Below are positions 41,242 through 51,693 of a DNA stretch of 64,000 nucleotides, piece by piece (position 1 is the stretch's first letter; every line of letters starts with the position of its first letter). The stretch comes from Henricia sp. BOLD:AAB3569. Lineage: Eukaryota; Echinodermata; Asteroidea; Spinulosida; Echinasteridae. The notes below the pieces were generated by a model. That model did not search any database. It was not told the origin of the DNA and was given only the letters and a program-made list of their open reading frames with translations. The position numbers were made by a program, and so were the translations under genes. The stretch spans positions 124,001 to 188,000 of the forward strand of contig JBBELK010000625.1 in assembly GCA_037783545.1 (NCBI GenBank), in the 5' to 3' direction.

Positions 41242-44200
41242 TCAACGGCCGTACAAATGTACACCAGCGCGGCGCAGGGTGTCCCAACAGCCACGGTTAG
41301 GGGAATAACCACGCAGCCGAGCTCCGTTTTCCCTAAACTCTGAAATTTCTCCGTCATTTCCCAGCGAAAATTTGTCAATTTTGCATGACAAGTGCGGAAT
41401 ATATACAGTTTGGAGCATGCAAAATTTGAAGTTGGTTGGAAAATTCCTTGATTTCCAAATTTGCCGGCATTTGGGACACACTTTGACCTAATTCCCGTCA
41501 CAATCTGGGGTGAGTCAACGGCCGTACAAATGTACACCAGCGCGGCGCATGCGCAGGGTGTCCCAACAGCCACGGTTAGGGGAATAACCACGCAGCCGAG
41601 CTCCGTTTTCCCTAAACTCTGAAATTTCTCCGTCATTTCCAAGCGAAAATCTGTCAATTTTGCATGACAAGTGCGGAATATATACAGTTTGGAGCATGCA
41701 AAATTTGAAGTTGGTTGGAAAATTCCTTGATTTCCAAATTTGCCGGCATTTGGGACACACTTTGACCTAATTCCCGTCACAATCTGGGGTGAATCAACGG
41801 CCGTACAAATGTACACCAGCGCGGCGCATGCGCAGGGTGTCCCAACAGCCACGGTTAGGGGAATAACCACGCAGCCGAGCTCCGTTTTCCCTAAACTCTG
41901 AAATTTCTCCGTCATTTCCCAGCGAAAATCTGTCAATTTTACATGACAAGTGCGGAATATATACAGTTTGGAGCATGCAACATTTGAAGTTGGTTGGAAA
42001 ATTCCTTGATTTCCAAATTTGCCGGCATTTGGGACACACTTTGACCTAATTCCCGTCACAATCTGGGGTGAGTCAACGGCCGTACAAATGTACACCAGCG
42101 CGGCGCAGGGTGTCCCAACAGCCACGGTTAGGGGAATAACCACGCAGCCGAGCTCCGTTTTCCCTAAACTCTGAAATTTCTCCGTCATTTCCCAGCGAAA
42201 ATCTGTCAATTTTGCATGACAAGTGCGGAATATATACAGTTTGGAGCATGCAAAATTTGAAGTTGGTTGGAAAATTCCTTGATTTCCAAATTTGCCGGCA
42301 TTTGGGACACACTTTGACCTAATTCCCGTCACAATCTGGGGTGAGTCAACGGCCGTACAAATGTACACCAGCGCGGCGCATGCGCAGGGTGTCCCAACAG
42401 CCACGGTTGGGGGAATAACCACGCAGCCGAGCTCCGTTTTCCCTAAACTCTGAAATTTCTCCGTCATTTCCCAGCGAACATCTGTCAATTTTGCATGACA
42501 AGTGCGGAATATATACAGTTTGGAGCATGCAAAATTTGAAGTTGGTTGGAAAATTCCTTGATTTCCAAATTTGCCGGCATTTGGGACACACTTTGACCTA
42601 ATTCCCGTCACAATCTGGGGTGAGTCAACGGCCGTACAAATGTACACCAGCGCGGCGCATGCGCAGGGTGTCCCAACAGCCACGGTTAGGGGAATAACCA
42701 CGCAGCCGAGCTCCGTTTTCCCTAAACTCTGAAATTTCTCCGTCATTTCCAAGCGAAAATCTGTCAATTTTGCATGACAAGTGCGGAATATATACAGTTT
42801 GGAGCATGCAAAATTTGAAGTTGGTTGGAAAATTCCTTGATTTCCAAATTTGCCGGCATTTGGGACACACTTTGACCTAATTCCCGTCACAATCTGGGGT
42901 GAGTCAATGGCCGTACAAATGTACACCAGCGCGGCGCATGCGCAGGGTGTCCCAACAGCCACGGTTAGGGGAATAGCCACGCAGCCGAGCTCCGTTTTCC
43001 CTAAACTCTGAAATTTCTCCGTCATTTCCCAGCGAAAATCTGTCAATTTTACATGACAAGTGCGGAATATATACAGTTTGGAGCATGCAACATTTGAAGT
43101 TGGTTGGAAAATTCCTTGATTTCCAAATTTGCCGGCATTTGGGACACACTTTGACCTAATTCCCGTCACAATCTGGGGTGAGTCAACGGCCGTACAAATG
43201 TACACCAGCGCGGCGCAGGGTGTCCCAACAGCCACGGTTAGGGGAATAACCACGCAGCCGAGCTCCGTTTTCCCTAAACTCTGAAATTTCTCCGTCATTT
43301 CCCAGCGAAAATCTGTCAATTTTGCATGACAAGTGCGGAATATATACAGTTTGGAGCATGCAAAATTTGAAGTTGGTTGGAAAATTCCTTGATTTCCAAA
43401 TTTGCCGGCATTTGGGACACACTTTGACCTAATTCCCGTCACAATCTGGGGTGAGTCAACGACCGTACAAATGTACACCAGCGCGGCGCATGCGCAGGGT
43501 GTCCCAACAGCCACGGTTAGGGGAATAACCACGCAGCCGAGCTCCGTTTTCCCTAAACTCTGAAATTTCTCCGTCATTTCCCAGCGAAAATCTGTCAATT
43601 TTGCATGACAAGTGCGGAATATATACAGTTTGGAGCATGCAAAATTTGAAGTTGGTTGGAAAATTCCTTGATTTCCAAATTTGCCGGCATTTGGGACACA
43701 CTTTGACCTAATTCCCGTCACAATCTGGGGTGAGTCAACGGCCGTACAAATGTACACCAGCGCGGCGCATGCGCAGGGTGTCCCAACAGCCACGGTTAGG
43801 GGAATAACCACGCAGCCGAGCTCCGTTTTCCCTAAACTCTGAAATGTCTCCGTCATTTCCCAGCGAAAATCTGTCAATTTTGCATGACAAGTGCGGAATA
43901 TATACAGTTTGGAGCATGCAAAATTTGAAGTTGGTTGGAAAATTCCTTGATTTCCAAATTTGCCGGCATTTGGGACACACTTTGACCTAATTCCCGTCAC
44001 AATCTGGGGTGAGTCAACGGCCGTACAAATGTACACCAGCGCGGCGCAGGGTGTCCCAACAGCCACGGTTAGGGGAATAACCACGCAGCCGAGCTCCGTT
44101 TTCCCTAAACTCTGAAATTTCTCCGTCATTTCCCAGCGAAAATCTGTCAATTTTACATGACAAGTGCGGAATATATACAGTTTGGAGCATGCAACATTTG

Positions 44201-45123
44201 AAGTTGGTTGGAAAATTCCTTGATTTCCAAATTTGCCGGCATTTGGGACACACTTTGACCTAATTCCCGTCACAATCTGGGGTGAGTCAACGACCGTACA
44301 AATGTACACCAGCGCGGCGCATGCGCAGGGTGTCCCAACAGCCACGGTTAGGGGAATAACCACGCAGCCGAGCTCCGTTTTCCCTAAACTCTGAAATTTC
44401 TCCGTCATTTCCCAGCGAAAATCTGTCAATTTTGCATGACAAGTGCGGAATATATACAGTTTGGAGCATGCAAAATTTGAAGTTGGTTGGAAAATTCCTT
44501 GATTTCCAAATTTGCCGGCATTTGGGACACACTTTGACCTAATTCCCGTCACAATCTGGGGTGAGTCAACGGCCGTACAAATGTACACCAGCGCGGCGCA
44601 TGCGCAGGGTGTCCCAACAGCCACGGTTAGGGGAATAACCACGCAGCCGAGCTCCGTTTTCCCTAAACTCTGAAATTTCTCCGTCATTTCCCAGCGAAAA
44701 TCTGTCAATTTTGCATGACAAGTGCGGAATATATACAGTTTGGAGCATGCAAAATTTGAAGTTGGTTGGAAAATTCCTTGATTTCCAAATTTGCCGGCAT
44801 TTGGGACACACTTTGACCTAATTCCCGTCACAATCTGGGGTGAGTCAACGGCCGTACAAATGTACACCAGCGCGGCGCATGCGCAGGGTGTCCCAACAGC
44901 CACGGTTAGGGGAATAACCACGCAGCCGAGCTCCGTTTTCCCTAAACTCTGAAATTTCTCCGTCATTTCCAAGCGAAAATCTGTCAATTTTGCATGACAA
45001 GTGCGGAATATATACAGTTTGGAGCATGCAAAATTTGAAGTTGGTTGGAAAATTCCTTGATTTCCAAATTTGCCGGCATTTGGGACACACTTTGACCTAA
45101 TTCCCGTCACAATCTGGGGTGAG

Positions 45124-46512
45124 TCAACGGCCGTACAAATGTACACCAGCGCGGCGCATGCGCAGGGTGTCCCAACAGCCACGGTTAGGGGAATAACCAC
45201 GCAGCCGAGCTCCGTTTTCCCTAAACTCTGAAATTTCTCCGTCATTTCCCAGCGAAAATCTGTCAATTTTACATGACAAGTGCGGAATATATACAGTTTG
45301 GAGCATGCAACATTTGAAGTTGGTTGGAAAATTCCTTGATTTCCAAATTTGCCGGCATTTGGGACACACTTTGACCTAATTCCCGTCACAATCTGGGGTG
45401 AGTCAACGGCCGTACAAATGTACACCAGCGCGGCGCAGGGTGTCCCAACAGCCACGGTTAGGGGAATAACCACGCAGCCGAGCTCCGTTTTCCCTAAACT
45501 CTGAAATTTCTCCGTCATTTCCCAGCGAAAATCTGTCAATTTTGCATGACAAGTGCGGAATATATACAGTTTGGAGCATGCAAAATTTGAAGTTGGTTGG
45601 AAAATTCCTTGATTTCCAAATTTGCCGGCATTTGGGACACACTTTGACCTAATTCCCGTCACAATCTGGGGTGAGTCAACGACCGTACAAATGTACACCA
45701 GCGCGGCGCATGCGCAGGGTGTCCCAACAGCCACGGTTAGGGGAATAACCACGCAGCCGAGCTCCGTTTTCCCTAAACTCTGAAATTTCTCCGTCATTTC
45801 CCAGCGAAAATCTGTCAATTTTGCATGACAAGTGCGGAATATATACAGTTTGGAGCATGCAAAATTTGAAGTTGGTTGGAAAATTCCTTGATTTCCAAAT
45901 TTGCCGGCATTTGGGACACACTTTGACCTAATTCCCGTCACAATCTGGGGTGAGTCAACGGCCGTACAAATGTACACCAGCGCGGCGCATGCGCAGGGTG
46001 TCCCAACAGCCACGGTTAGGGGAATAACCACGCAGCCGAGCTCCGTTTTCCCTAAACTCTGAAATGTCTCCGTCATTTCCCAGCGAAAATCTGTCAATTT
46101 TGCATGACAAGTGCGGAATATATACAGTTTGGAGCATGCAAAATTTGAAGTTGGTTGGAAAATTCCTTGATTTCCAAATTTGCCGGCATTTGGGACACAC
46201 TTTGACCTAATTCCCGTCACAATCTGGGGTGAGTCAACGGCCGTACAAATGTACACCAGCGCGGCGCATGCGCAGGGTGTCCCAACAGCCACGGTTAGGG
46301 GAATAACCACGCAGCCGAGCTCCGTTTTCCCTAAACTCTGAAATTTCTCCGTCATTTCCAAGCGAAAATCTGTCAATTTTGCATGACAAGTGCGGAATAT
46401 ATACAGTTTGGAGCATGCAAAATTTGAAGTTGGTTGGAAAATTCCTTGATTTCCAAATTTGCCGGCATTTGGGACACACTTTGACCTAATTCCCGTCACA
46501 ATCTTGGGTGAG
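45124..46512. repeat. 5-monomer higher-order block (1389 bp), copy 1
   Basis: The order is an ACATGAC/CAACATTT long monomer, a short monomer, a CGACC long monomer, an AAATGTCTCC long monomer and a CCAAGCG long monomer. This five-part order is the dominant pattern on both sides of the inserted element. Confidence 0.82.
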
Positions 46513-47901
46513 TCAAAGGCCGTACAAATGTACACCAGCGCGGCGCATGCGCAGGGTGTCCCAACAGCCACGGTTAGGGGAATAACCACGCAGCCGAGCT
46601 CCGTTTTCCCTAAACTCTGAAATTTCTCCGTCATTTCCCAGCGAAAATCTGTCAATTTTACATGACAAGTGCGGAATATATACAGTTTGGAGCATGCAAC
46701 ATTTGAAGTTGGTTGGAAAATTCCTTGATTTCCAAATTTGCCGGCATTTGGGACACACTTTGACCTAATTCCCGTCACAATCTGGGGTGAGTCAACGGCC
46801 GTACAAATGTACACCAGCGCGGCGCAGGGTGTCCCAACAGCCACGGTTAGGGGAATAACCACGCAGCCGAGCTCCGTTTTCCCTAAACTCTGAAATTTCT
46901 CCGTCATTTCCCAGCGAAAATCTGTCAATTTTACATGACAAGTGCGGAATATATACAGTTTGGAGCATGCAACATTTGAAGTTGGTTGGAAAATTCCTTG
47001 ATTTCCAAATTTTCCGGCATTTGGGACACACTTTGACCTAATTCCCGTCACAATCTGGGGTGAGTCAACGACCGTACAAATGTACACCAGCGCGGCGCAT
47101 GCGCAGGGTGTCCCAACAGCCACGGTTAGGGGAATAACCACGCAGCCGAGCTCCGTTTTCCCTAAACTCTGAAATTTCTCCGTCATTTCCCAGCGAAAAT
47201 CTGTCAATTTTGCATGACAAGTGCGGAATATATACAGTTTGGAGCATGCAAAATTTGAAGTTGGTTGGAAAATTCCTTGATTTCCAAATTTGCCGGCATT
47301 TGGGACACACTTTGACCTAATTCCCGTCACAATCTGGGGTGAGTCAACGGCCGTACAAATGTACACCAGCGCGGCGCATGCGCAGGGTGTCCCAACAGCC
47401 ACGGTTAGGGGAATAACCACGCAGCCGAGCTCCGTTTTCCCTAAACTCTGAAATTTCTCCGTCATTTCCCAGCGAAAATCTGTCAATTTTGCATGACAAG
47501 TGCGGAATATATACAGTTTGGAGCATGCAAAATTTGAAGTTGGTTGGAAAATTCCTTGATTTCCAAATTTGCCGGCATTTGGGACACACTTTGACCTAAT
47601 TCCCGTCACAATCTGGGGTGAGTCAACGGCCGTACAAATGTACACCAGCGCGGCGCATGCGCAGGGTGTCCCAACAGCCACGGTTAGGGGAATAACCACG
47701 CAGCCGAGCTCCGTTTTCCCTAAACTCTGAAATTTCTCCGTCATTTCCAAGCGAAAATCTGTCAATTTTGCATGACAAGTGCGGAATATATACAGTTTGG
47801 AGCATGCAAAATTTGAAGTTGGTTGGAAAATTCCTTGATTTCCAAATTTGCCGGCATTTGGGACACACTTTGACCTAATTCCCGTCACAATCTTGGGTGA
47901 G
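46513..47901. repeat. 5-monomer higher-order block (1389 bp), copy 2
   Basis: This copy opens with CTTGGGTGAGTCAAAGG at its junction, then follows the five-part order, with the short monomer itself carrying ACATGAC/CAACATTT and TTTTCCGG. A third copy starts at 47902 and is the one broken by the insertion. Its fifth monomer (CCAAGCG type) is the split one. Confidence 0.82.
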
Positions 47902-49011
47902 TCAAAGGCCGTACAAATGTACACCAGCGCGGCGCATGCGCAGGGTGTCCCAACAGCCACGGTTAGGGGAATAACCACGCAGCCGAGCTCCGTTTTCCCT
48001 AAACTCTGAAATTTCTCCGTCATTTCCCAGCGAAAATCTGTCAATTTTACATGACAAGTGCGGAATATATACAGTTTGGAGCATGCAACATTTGAAGTTG
48101 GTTGGAAAATTCCTTGATTTCCAAATTTGCCGGCATTTGGGACACACTTTGACCTAATTCCCGTCACAATCTGGGGTGAGTCAACGGCCGTACAAATGTA
48201 CACCAGCGCGGCGCAGGGTGTCCCAACAGCCACGGTTAGGGGAATAACCACGCAGCCGAGCTCCGTTTTCCCTAAACTCTGAAATTTCTCCGTCATTTCC
48301 CAGCGAAAATCTGTCAATTTTACATGACAAGTGCGGAATATATACAGTTTGGAGCATGCAACATTTGAAGTTGGTTGGAAAATTCCTTGATTTCCAAATT
48401 TGCCGGCATTTGGGACACACTTTGACCTAATTCCCGTCACAATCTGGGGTGAGTCAACGACCGTACAAATGTACACCAGCGCGGCGCATGCGCAGGGTGT
48501 CCCAACAGCCACGGTTAGGGGAATAACCACGCAGCCGAGCTCCGTTTTCCCTAAACTCTGAAATTTCTCCGTCATTTCCCAGCGAAAATCTGTCAATTTT
48601 GCATGACAAGTGCGGAATATATACAGTTTGGAGCATGCAAAATTTGAAGTTGGTTGGAAAATTCCTTGATTTCCAAATTTGCCGGCATTTGGGACACACT
48701 TTGACCTAATTCCCGTCACAATCTGGGGTGAGTCAACGGCCGTACAAATGTACACCAGCGCGGCGCATGCGCAGGGTGTCCCAACAGCCACGGTTAGGGG
48801 AATAACCACGCAGCCGAGCTCCGTTTTCCCTAAACTCTGAAATTTCTCCGTCATTTCCCAGCGAAAATCTGTCAATTTTGCATGACAAGTGCGGAATATA
48901 TACAGTTTGGAGCATGCAAAATTTGAAGTTGGTTGGAAAATTCCTTGATTTCCAAATTTGCCGGCATTTGGGACACACTTTGACCTAATTCCCGTCACAA
49001 TCTGGGGTGAG

Positions 49012-49082
49012 TCAACGGCCGTACAAATGTACACCAGCGCGGCGCATGCGCAGGGTGTCCCAACAGCCACGGTTAGGGGAAT
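49012..49082. repeat. Left part of the interrupted monomer
   Basis: These 71 bp of a long monomer end at GGGGAAT, inside the GGTTAGGGGAATAACC hairpin. Together with the 208 bp that resume at 54287 they make exactly 279 bp, so nothing was lost from the target. Confidence 0.95.
49081..49082. other. Target-site duplication (AT), left copy
   Basis: The intact monomer reads GGGGAATAACC. Left flank GGGGAAT plus right flank ATAACC share AT. Taking AT as the duplication makes the element ends perfectly symmetrical (AGACC...GGTCT). Confidence 0.7.
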
Positions 49083-49280
49083 AGACCAGTTCACTAATAA
49101 ATTCAAATATATGCACGCATGCGCATGACAGACGTCGGAGGCCAGAGCAAGTGAGTCGATATTTACGTGCACATGTTTATATGGCGATACGCGATTGAGC
49201 ATCATCTTTCTCAGCTTTTGAGTTAAATTGTAGCGTTTTGGGTGTAGCAAAATGCCAAATAGAAAGATAAAGGAATTCAT
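49083..49280 (+). repeat. Left terminal inverted repeat
   Basis: Positions 49083-49212 match the inverse of the right end with one mismatch (CATGAC versus CACGAC). Similarity then falls, with several substitutions and small indels. It recovers over AAAATGCCAAAT and ATAAAGGAAT before ending near 49280. The inner part includes the ATG at 49252 of the first exon-like island. Confidence 0.9.
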
Positions 49281-49439
49281 AAGAGGCAACGTTTGGTTTG
49301 GACAAAGGAAATTAACTGAAAAGATACGGATGAGCTACAGGTTTCGCGATCTACCGCGCAGCGCTATTGAGGCCGACATGCATGAAATTCCACACCATCA
49401 AGACACACACAAAGCCGCTGCCAGAAAGGAAAACTATAG
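49252..49439 (+). pseudogene. Exon-like island A: ATG-started basic peptide at the inner edge of the left TIR
   Basis: The reading begins at ATG 49252 and gives about 62 residues, rich in Lys and Arg (opening MPNRKIKEF, later FRDLPRSAIEAD and HHQDTHKAAARKENY). A possible splice donor follows, ATAG|GTACGA at 49440; without splicing the frame stays open to a stop at 49489. There is no zinc-finger cysteine pattern, signal peptide or membrane segment. I do not recognise the family. The start lies inside the inverted repeat, and the right end encodes a similar opening on the other strand, so the transposon may supply promoter and start. It could also be chance: 62 codons is short, and no conservation can be tested here. 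Confidence 0.3.
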
Positions 49440-49440
49440 G

Positions 49441-49552
49441 TACGAATTACTGGTCACTTGGTTAGGTAACAATTTGTTCTTGGGGAAATGACCATGCATG
49501 GCTTCTCACTTTTGAAAAATCCCTGTTTTCTAAGAAAATCGTCAAATATTTT
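49441..49552. other. Short stretch with no recognised feature
   Basis: This is intron-like or spacer DNA between island A and the G-rich repeats. I see no motif beyond ordinary AT-rich sequence. Confidence 0.4.
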
Positions 49553-49746
49553 ACTCCCCTTAGGTGGGGGTTTGGTCACATTTTTCGTGCCCCAGGGTGG
49601 GGATTTTGACCCATTGAAATACAATTGTTTGTGCATAAATGCACATTTTGCCCCCGAGGGTGGGGATTTTTGTCACCTAAATTGTGCCCCAGGGGTGGGG
49701 ATTTTGTCACGCGAAAAGTGACAATCCCCACCTCTTAGGTGGGGCA
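49553..49746. repeat. Degenerate G-rich minisatellite with hairpins
   Basis: A unit resembling CCCCAGGGTGGGGATTTTGTC occurs about four times (near 49558, 49590, 49651 and 49687), with irregular spacing. The last copy is followed by its own inverse, GTGACAATCCCCACCT, and CCCCACCT-CTT-AGGTGGGG forms a perfect 8-bp stem. This looks like an old dispersed or foldback repeat, not a gene. Confidence 0.6.
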
Positions 49747-49800
49747 GCCCGGGGGGAGGGGGTGGGGGGAGTTGGAGGGGGGAGGGGGAGGGGGTTGGGA
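49747..49800 (+). repeat. G-run tract, possible quadruplex DNA
   Basis: There are many runs of three to six G separated by one or two bases, so several G-quadruplex foldings are possible on the plus strand. It may also be a site of sequencing or assembly error. Confidence 0.55.
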
Positions 49801-49885
49801 ACAATTGATATAGGTGTATAAAAGACACTGATGGTATTATTGATCAACTTCTCAATTCTTATGCCCCTCTTCTCCCACCCCCTCT

Positions 49886-49946
49886 CCCAAGAAATTGGGA
49901 TTGTCACTTTTTGATACTAAAAAATTCCTACCCCTGGGGCAAAATT
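49886..49946. repeat. Inverted copy of the G-rich unit
   Basis: ATTGGGATTGTCAC and CCTACCCCTGGGGCAAAATT are inverse to parts of the 49686-49735 copy. The G-rich element may therefore span about 49553-49946 as an imperfect inverted repeat. Confidence 0.45.
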
Positions 49947-50245
49947 ATTCATATAAACTATTAATATACCAGTGCATGGGAGAAGGGAAAGAATGGAGTA
50001 GTTGACATGACTTACTACCTTCTGTACAAAACATATGAGATTGACTAAAAATTTTGGTTTTTCCATCAAATCTGTACCAATGCTTGATGAGTCATTTTAA
50101 GCAGTAAAAATCTGATCAAACTTCTTAACTCTTACCCAGACTTCAGAGGTTATTAAACCCATATATCTTGTCCTTCAAATCATGATCATGACTTTTCTGT
50201 ATCAAACATAAATAACTGCATATTTGATAATTAAAAAAAAAATTT
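49947..50245. other. AT-rich stretch, nothing recognised
   Basis: There are no long frames, inverted repeats or RNA-gene signals that I can see. If the exon-like islands are real, this is intron. Confidence 0.4.
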
Positions 50246-50320
50246 TTAGGAGTGAGAAAAATTTGAGATTAAAAAAAAAATTTTTTTTAGCCAGTCTCGT
50301 ATGTTTTGTACACAAGGTCT
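50246..50320. repeat. Dispersed repeat, copy 1 (TTAGGAGTGA...TTTTGTACACAAG)
   Basis: It shares TTAGGAGTGA, an A/T-rich middle and TTTTGTACACAAG with 53771-53816 in the same orientation. This copy is longer because of two poly-A/poly-T runs. The family is not recognised. Confidence 0.5.
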
Positions 50321-50390
50321 GGGCTAAGTCAGGTATCAGTTATTGGTGGACACAATCTTCAAGGCTTCCTGGCTTTAATGTCATTTACAG

Positions 50391-50555
50391 TAACTTGGAC
50401 TTCAAAGTTTGTCTTCGAGGAAACTGAAGAAAGCACAGCGCAGAAGAATCCTTGAATTTCCCCTCATAAGGCATCTTACAAGGACCACCATTCTCCTGCA
50501 TGACCTTGTAATGAAGAACTTCTTGATCACAGAGCTAGAGAAACATGTGAAGCCC
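50391..50555 (+). pseudogene. Exon-like island B
   Basis: This 165-bp segment is bounded by a good acceptor (GTCATTTACAG|T) and a consensus donor (CCC|GTAAGT at 50556). In the phase-0 frame it reads through 54 codons after an initial TAA and gives a charged, leucine-rich peptide (RKLKKAQRRRILEF... ending ITELEKHVKP). If the weaker acceptor at CTTCGAG|G is used, the frame is open throughout. The length is an exact multiple of three. I do not recognise the family. The initial stop, if the strong acceptor is the true one, suggests decay. The consistency of donor, acceptor and frame is the main support. Confidence 0.35.
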
Positions 50556-50667
50556 GTAAGTTGACTGATGGAATGACTGACAACATTACGCATGTTGACA
50601 TTTAAACACAAGCCATTTTAATGTCCATGAAAATATTTTGATAATTTAAAATTTAAGTAGTCATAAA

Positions 50668-50751
50668 CAGGGGTGGGACGTTTAACCGGTTAACCGTTTA
50701 ACCGAAAAAATTGAAAACCGGTTTCTGAATTAACCGTAATTCCCGTCCCTA
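50668..50751. mobile_element. 84-bp hAT-like MITE
   Basis: The ends are CAGGGGTGGGACG and, inverted, TAGGGACGGGA. The element is flanked on both sides by the 8-bp repeat GTCATAAA (50660-50667 and 50752-50759). An 8-bp duplication and CAGGG/TAGGG ends are the hallmark of hAT elements. The interior repeats TTAACCGGTTAACCG-type palindromes, and no coding capacity is possible at this size. Confidence 0.85.
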
Positions 50752-50759
50752 GTCATAAA

Positions 50760-50928
50760 AATGCAAAATTGCCCTTTGAAGTGACATGTATGTTTTTGGA
50801 ACCGAAAAGCTAGTTGACAAGGTTGAGACAGAAAGTTAAACAATTTCAGTATTTTGTAAAACTGATGTAGCCAACATAATTGTTTTGATGTCCAAAAGAA
50901 CTACATGTACTTTATTTTGTGACGACAG
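50760..50928. other. Spacer or intron-like DNA ending in a strong splice acceptor
   Basis: Nothing is recognised except a pyrimidine-rich TTTATTTTGTGACGACAG at its 3' end. Confidence 0.35.
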
Positions 50929-51050
50929 ACAAAAATTTCAAGACTCTTGAATGTTGGGGAACTGAAGCAGGTGGTATTAGGACCGGTGTTGGAGCTACAA
51001 TTACATTGAGGACAATGATGCCAAGACGATGATACTGCTTGTGTATACAT
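50929..51050 (+). pseudogene. Exon-like island C
   Basis: The island is bounded by acceptor GACGACAG|ACAAAA and consensus donor ACAT|GTAAGT (51051). Phase 0, which matches the end of island B, opens TKISRLLNVGELKQVVLGPV and runs 26 codons to a stop. A neighbouring frame (YIEDNDAKTMILLVYT) then carries on to the donor. The two halves look protein-like in different frames, which suggests a one-base indel in old coding sequence near 51000. No family is recognised. Confidence 0.35.
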
Positions 51051-51113
51051 GTAAGTGCCTCATCATATCAGTATACATTAGTCACTATAAACCCTCCCGT
51101 GGTTGTCTTCCAG

Positions 51114-51345
51114 ATCGAAGAGAGAACAATAGAGCCATGTGGGATTGGGAAATACATGTGGCTGCTATTGTTCTCTTCCCTTCTGGAGGACAAACACGAG
51201 AGATGTGTGACCCGTGACAGCTGTAAAACTACTCTATATTATTGGCTTGTTGGTCCGAACATCATGTTGGGATGTAGGGATGCAGACGGATCCAGCCCAA
51301 TGTATTGTATGAGGCTGGATCTGCCATTGCGATCAATGTGGTAGT
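51114..51345 (+). pseudogene. Exon-like island D
   Basis: It follows a very good acceptor (CCTCCCGTGGTTGTCTTCCAG) 63 bp after island C's donor. Two frames compete. The frame joined by phase to the end of island C gives 35 residues with VAAIVLFPSGGQTREMCDP and a stop at 51215-51217. The phase-0 frame is open for 77 codons (IEERTIEPCGIGKYMW..., later YYWLVGPNIMLGCRD) to TAG at 51343-51345. I cannot choose between them and recognise neither product. The second frame is cysteine-rich without a regular zinc-finger spacing. Confidence 0.3.
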
Positions 51346-51388
51346 TATAATTGAGGGGTGCCAACACTCATTTGCACTTCATTTGTTG

Positions 51389-51560
51389 CAGGCGCGGATC
51401 CAAATATAATGCTTTTATGTGTGTCCACCTGTTCGCAGCAAGCTGATATAAAAATGACACCCCCCCCCCCCCCCCCCCCCCCCCCCACACAAGCTGAGTG
51501 ACTTTGTCTGCACTCGCACTGGCAAAACCCTTCCCTGGAAAATTCCTAGATCCGCCCCTG
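51389..51560. mobile_element. 172-bp MITE with GCGGATC ends
   Basis: The left end is CAGGCGCGGATC and the right end, inverted, is CAGGGGCGGATC. Flanking TGTTG on the left and TGTTG on the right give a possible 5-bp target duplication. Elements ending in GGGGCGGATC are widespread in animal genomes. The interior has a 27-bp poly-C run (51460-51486), and no protein is encoded. Confidence 0.7.
51460..51486. repeat. Poly-C tract (27 bp)
   Basis: This homopolymer lies inside the MITE. Its length is likely unreliable in any assembly, and frames crossing it on the minus strand are meaningless poly-glycine. Confidence 0.95.
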
Positions 51561-51568
51561 TGTTGGTA

Positions 51569-51691
51569 CAGTTCAACCTTGCTAATACGAGCATTCCACT
51601 CATAACAAGGACAAATTTTGTTGCCCAATTTTGGTTCCCAATTCTTTCAGTTGTTCCTCTTGTTTTCATTTCTGATAATACAAGGTTAACA
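51569..51691. mobile_element. Possible mariner/pogo-like MITE (123 bp)
   Basis: The segment lies between TA dinucleotides (51567-51568 and 51692-51693). Its ends CAGTTCAACCTTGCTAATACG and, inverted, TGTTAACCTTGTATTATC share an ACCTTG core and an AT-rich continuation. The ends are diverged, so this could be a decayed copy or a chance match. Confidence 0.35.
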
Positions 51692-51693
51692 TA

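Larger units (their letters stand above)
1..49082. repeat. Satellite array, left segment (273/279-bp monomers)
   Basis: This is uninterrupted head-to-tail tandem DNA. Taking TCAACGGCCGTAC as the monomer start, I count 177 complete monomers plus the first 71 bp of a 178th. Nearly all are 279 or 273 bp; the exceptions are 271 bp (36802) and 281 bp (40961). All copies face the same way and differ by only a few bases each. Length dimorphism comes from presence or absence of ATGCGC in the GCGGCGC-AGGG segment. Shared variants used to order copies include CGACC for CGGCC, ACATGAC for GCATGAC, CAACATTT for CAAAATTT, CCAAGCG for CCCAGCG and TTCATTG for TTCCTTG. The array continues beyond the left edge. 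Size, homogeneity and higher-order structure are typical of centromeric or other heterochromatic satellites; which of these it is cannot be read from the sequence. Confidence 0.98.

Noticed and set aside
1-49082. A 79- or 81-codon minus-strand frame in almost every monomer, opening MCPKCRQIWKSRNF
   Set aside because: It exists because the consensus has an ATG and a stop in that frame. The CPKC pair is not a complete zinc-binding motif, copies vary at amino-acid level, and another minus frame is equally open.
1-49082. CRISPR array
   Set aside because: The whole monomer is repeated with no unique spacers, in a plainly eukaryotic context.
41106-49289. A chimeric minus frame that starts in the left TIR and reads into the satellite
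   Set aside because: It is a chance junction between the TIR and the stop-free satellite frame. The same happens at the right end near 58690, where the satellite frame simply meets a shifted monomer.
49454-49907. Three 60-77-codon frames on both strands
   Set aside because: They overlap the G-rich hairpin repeat and have low-complexity, proline- or glycine-biased translations.
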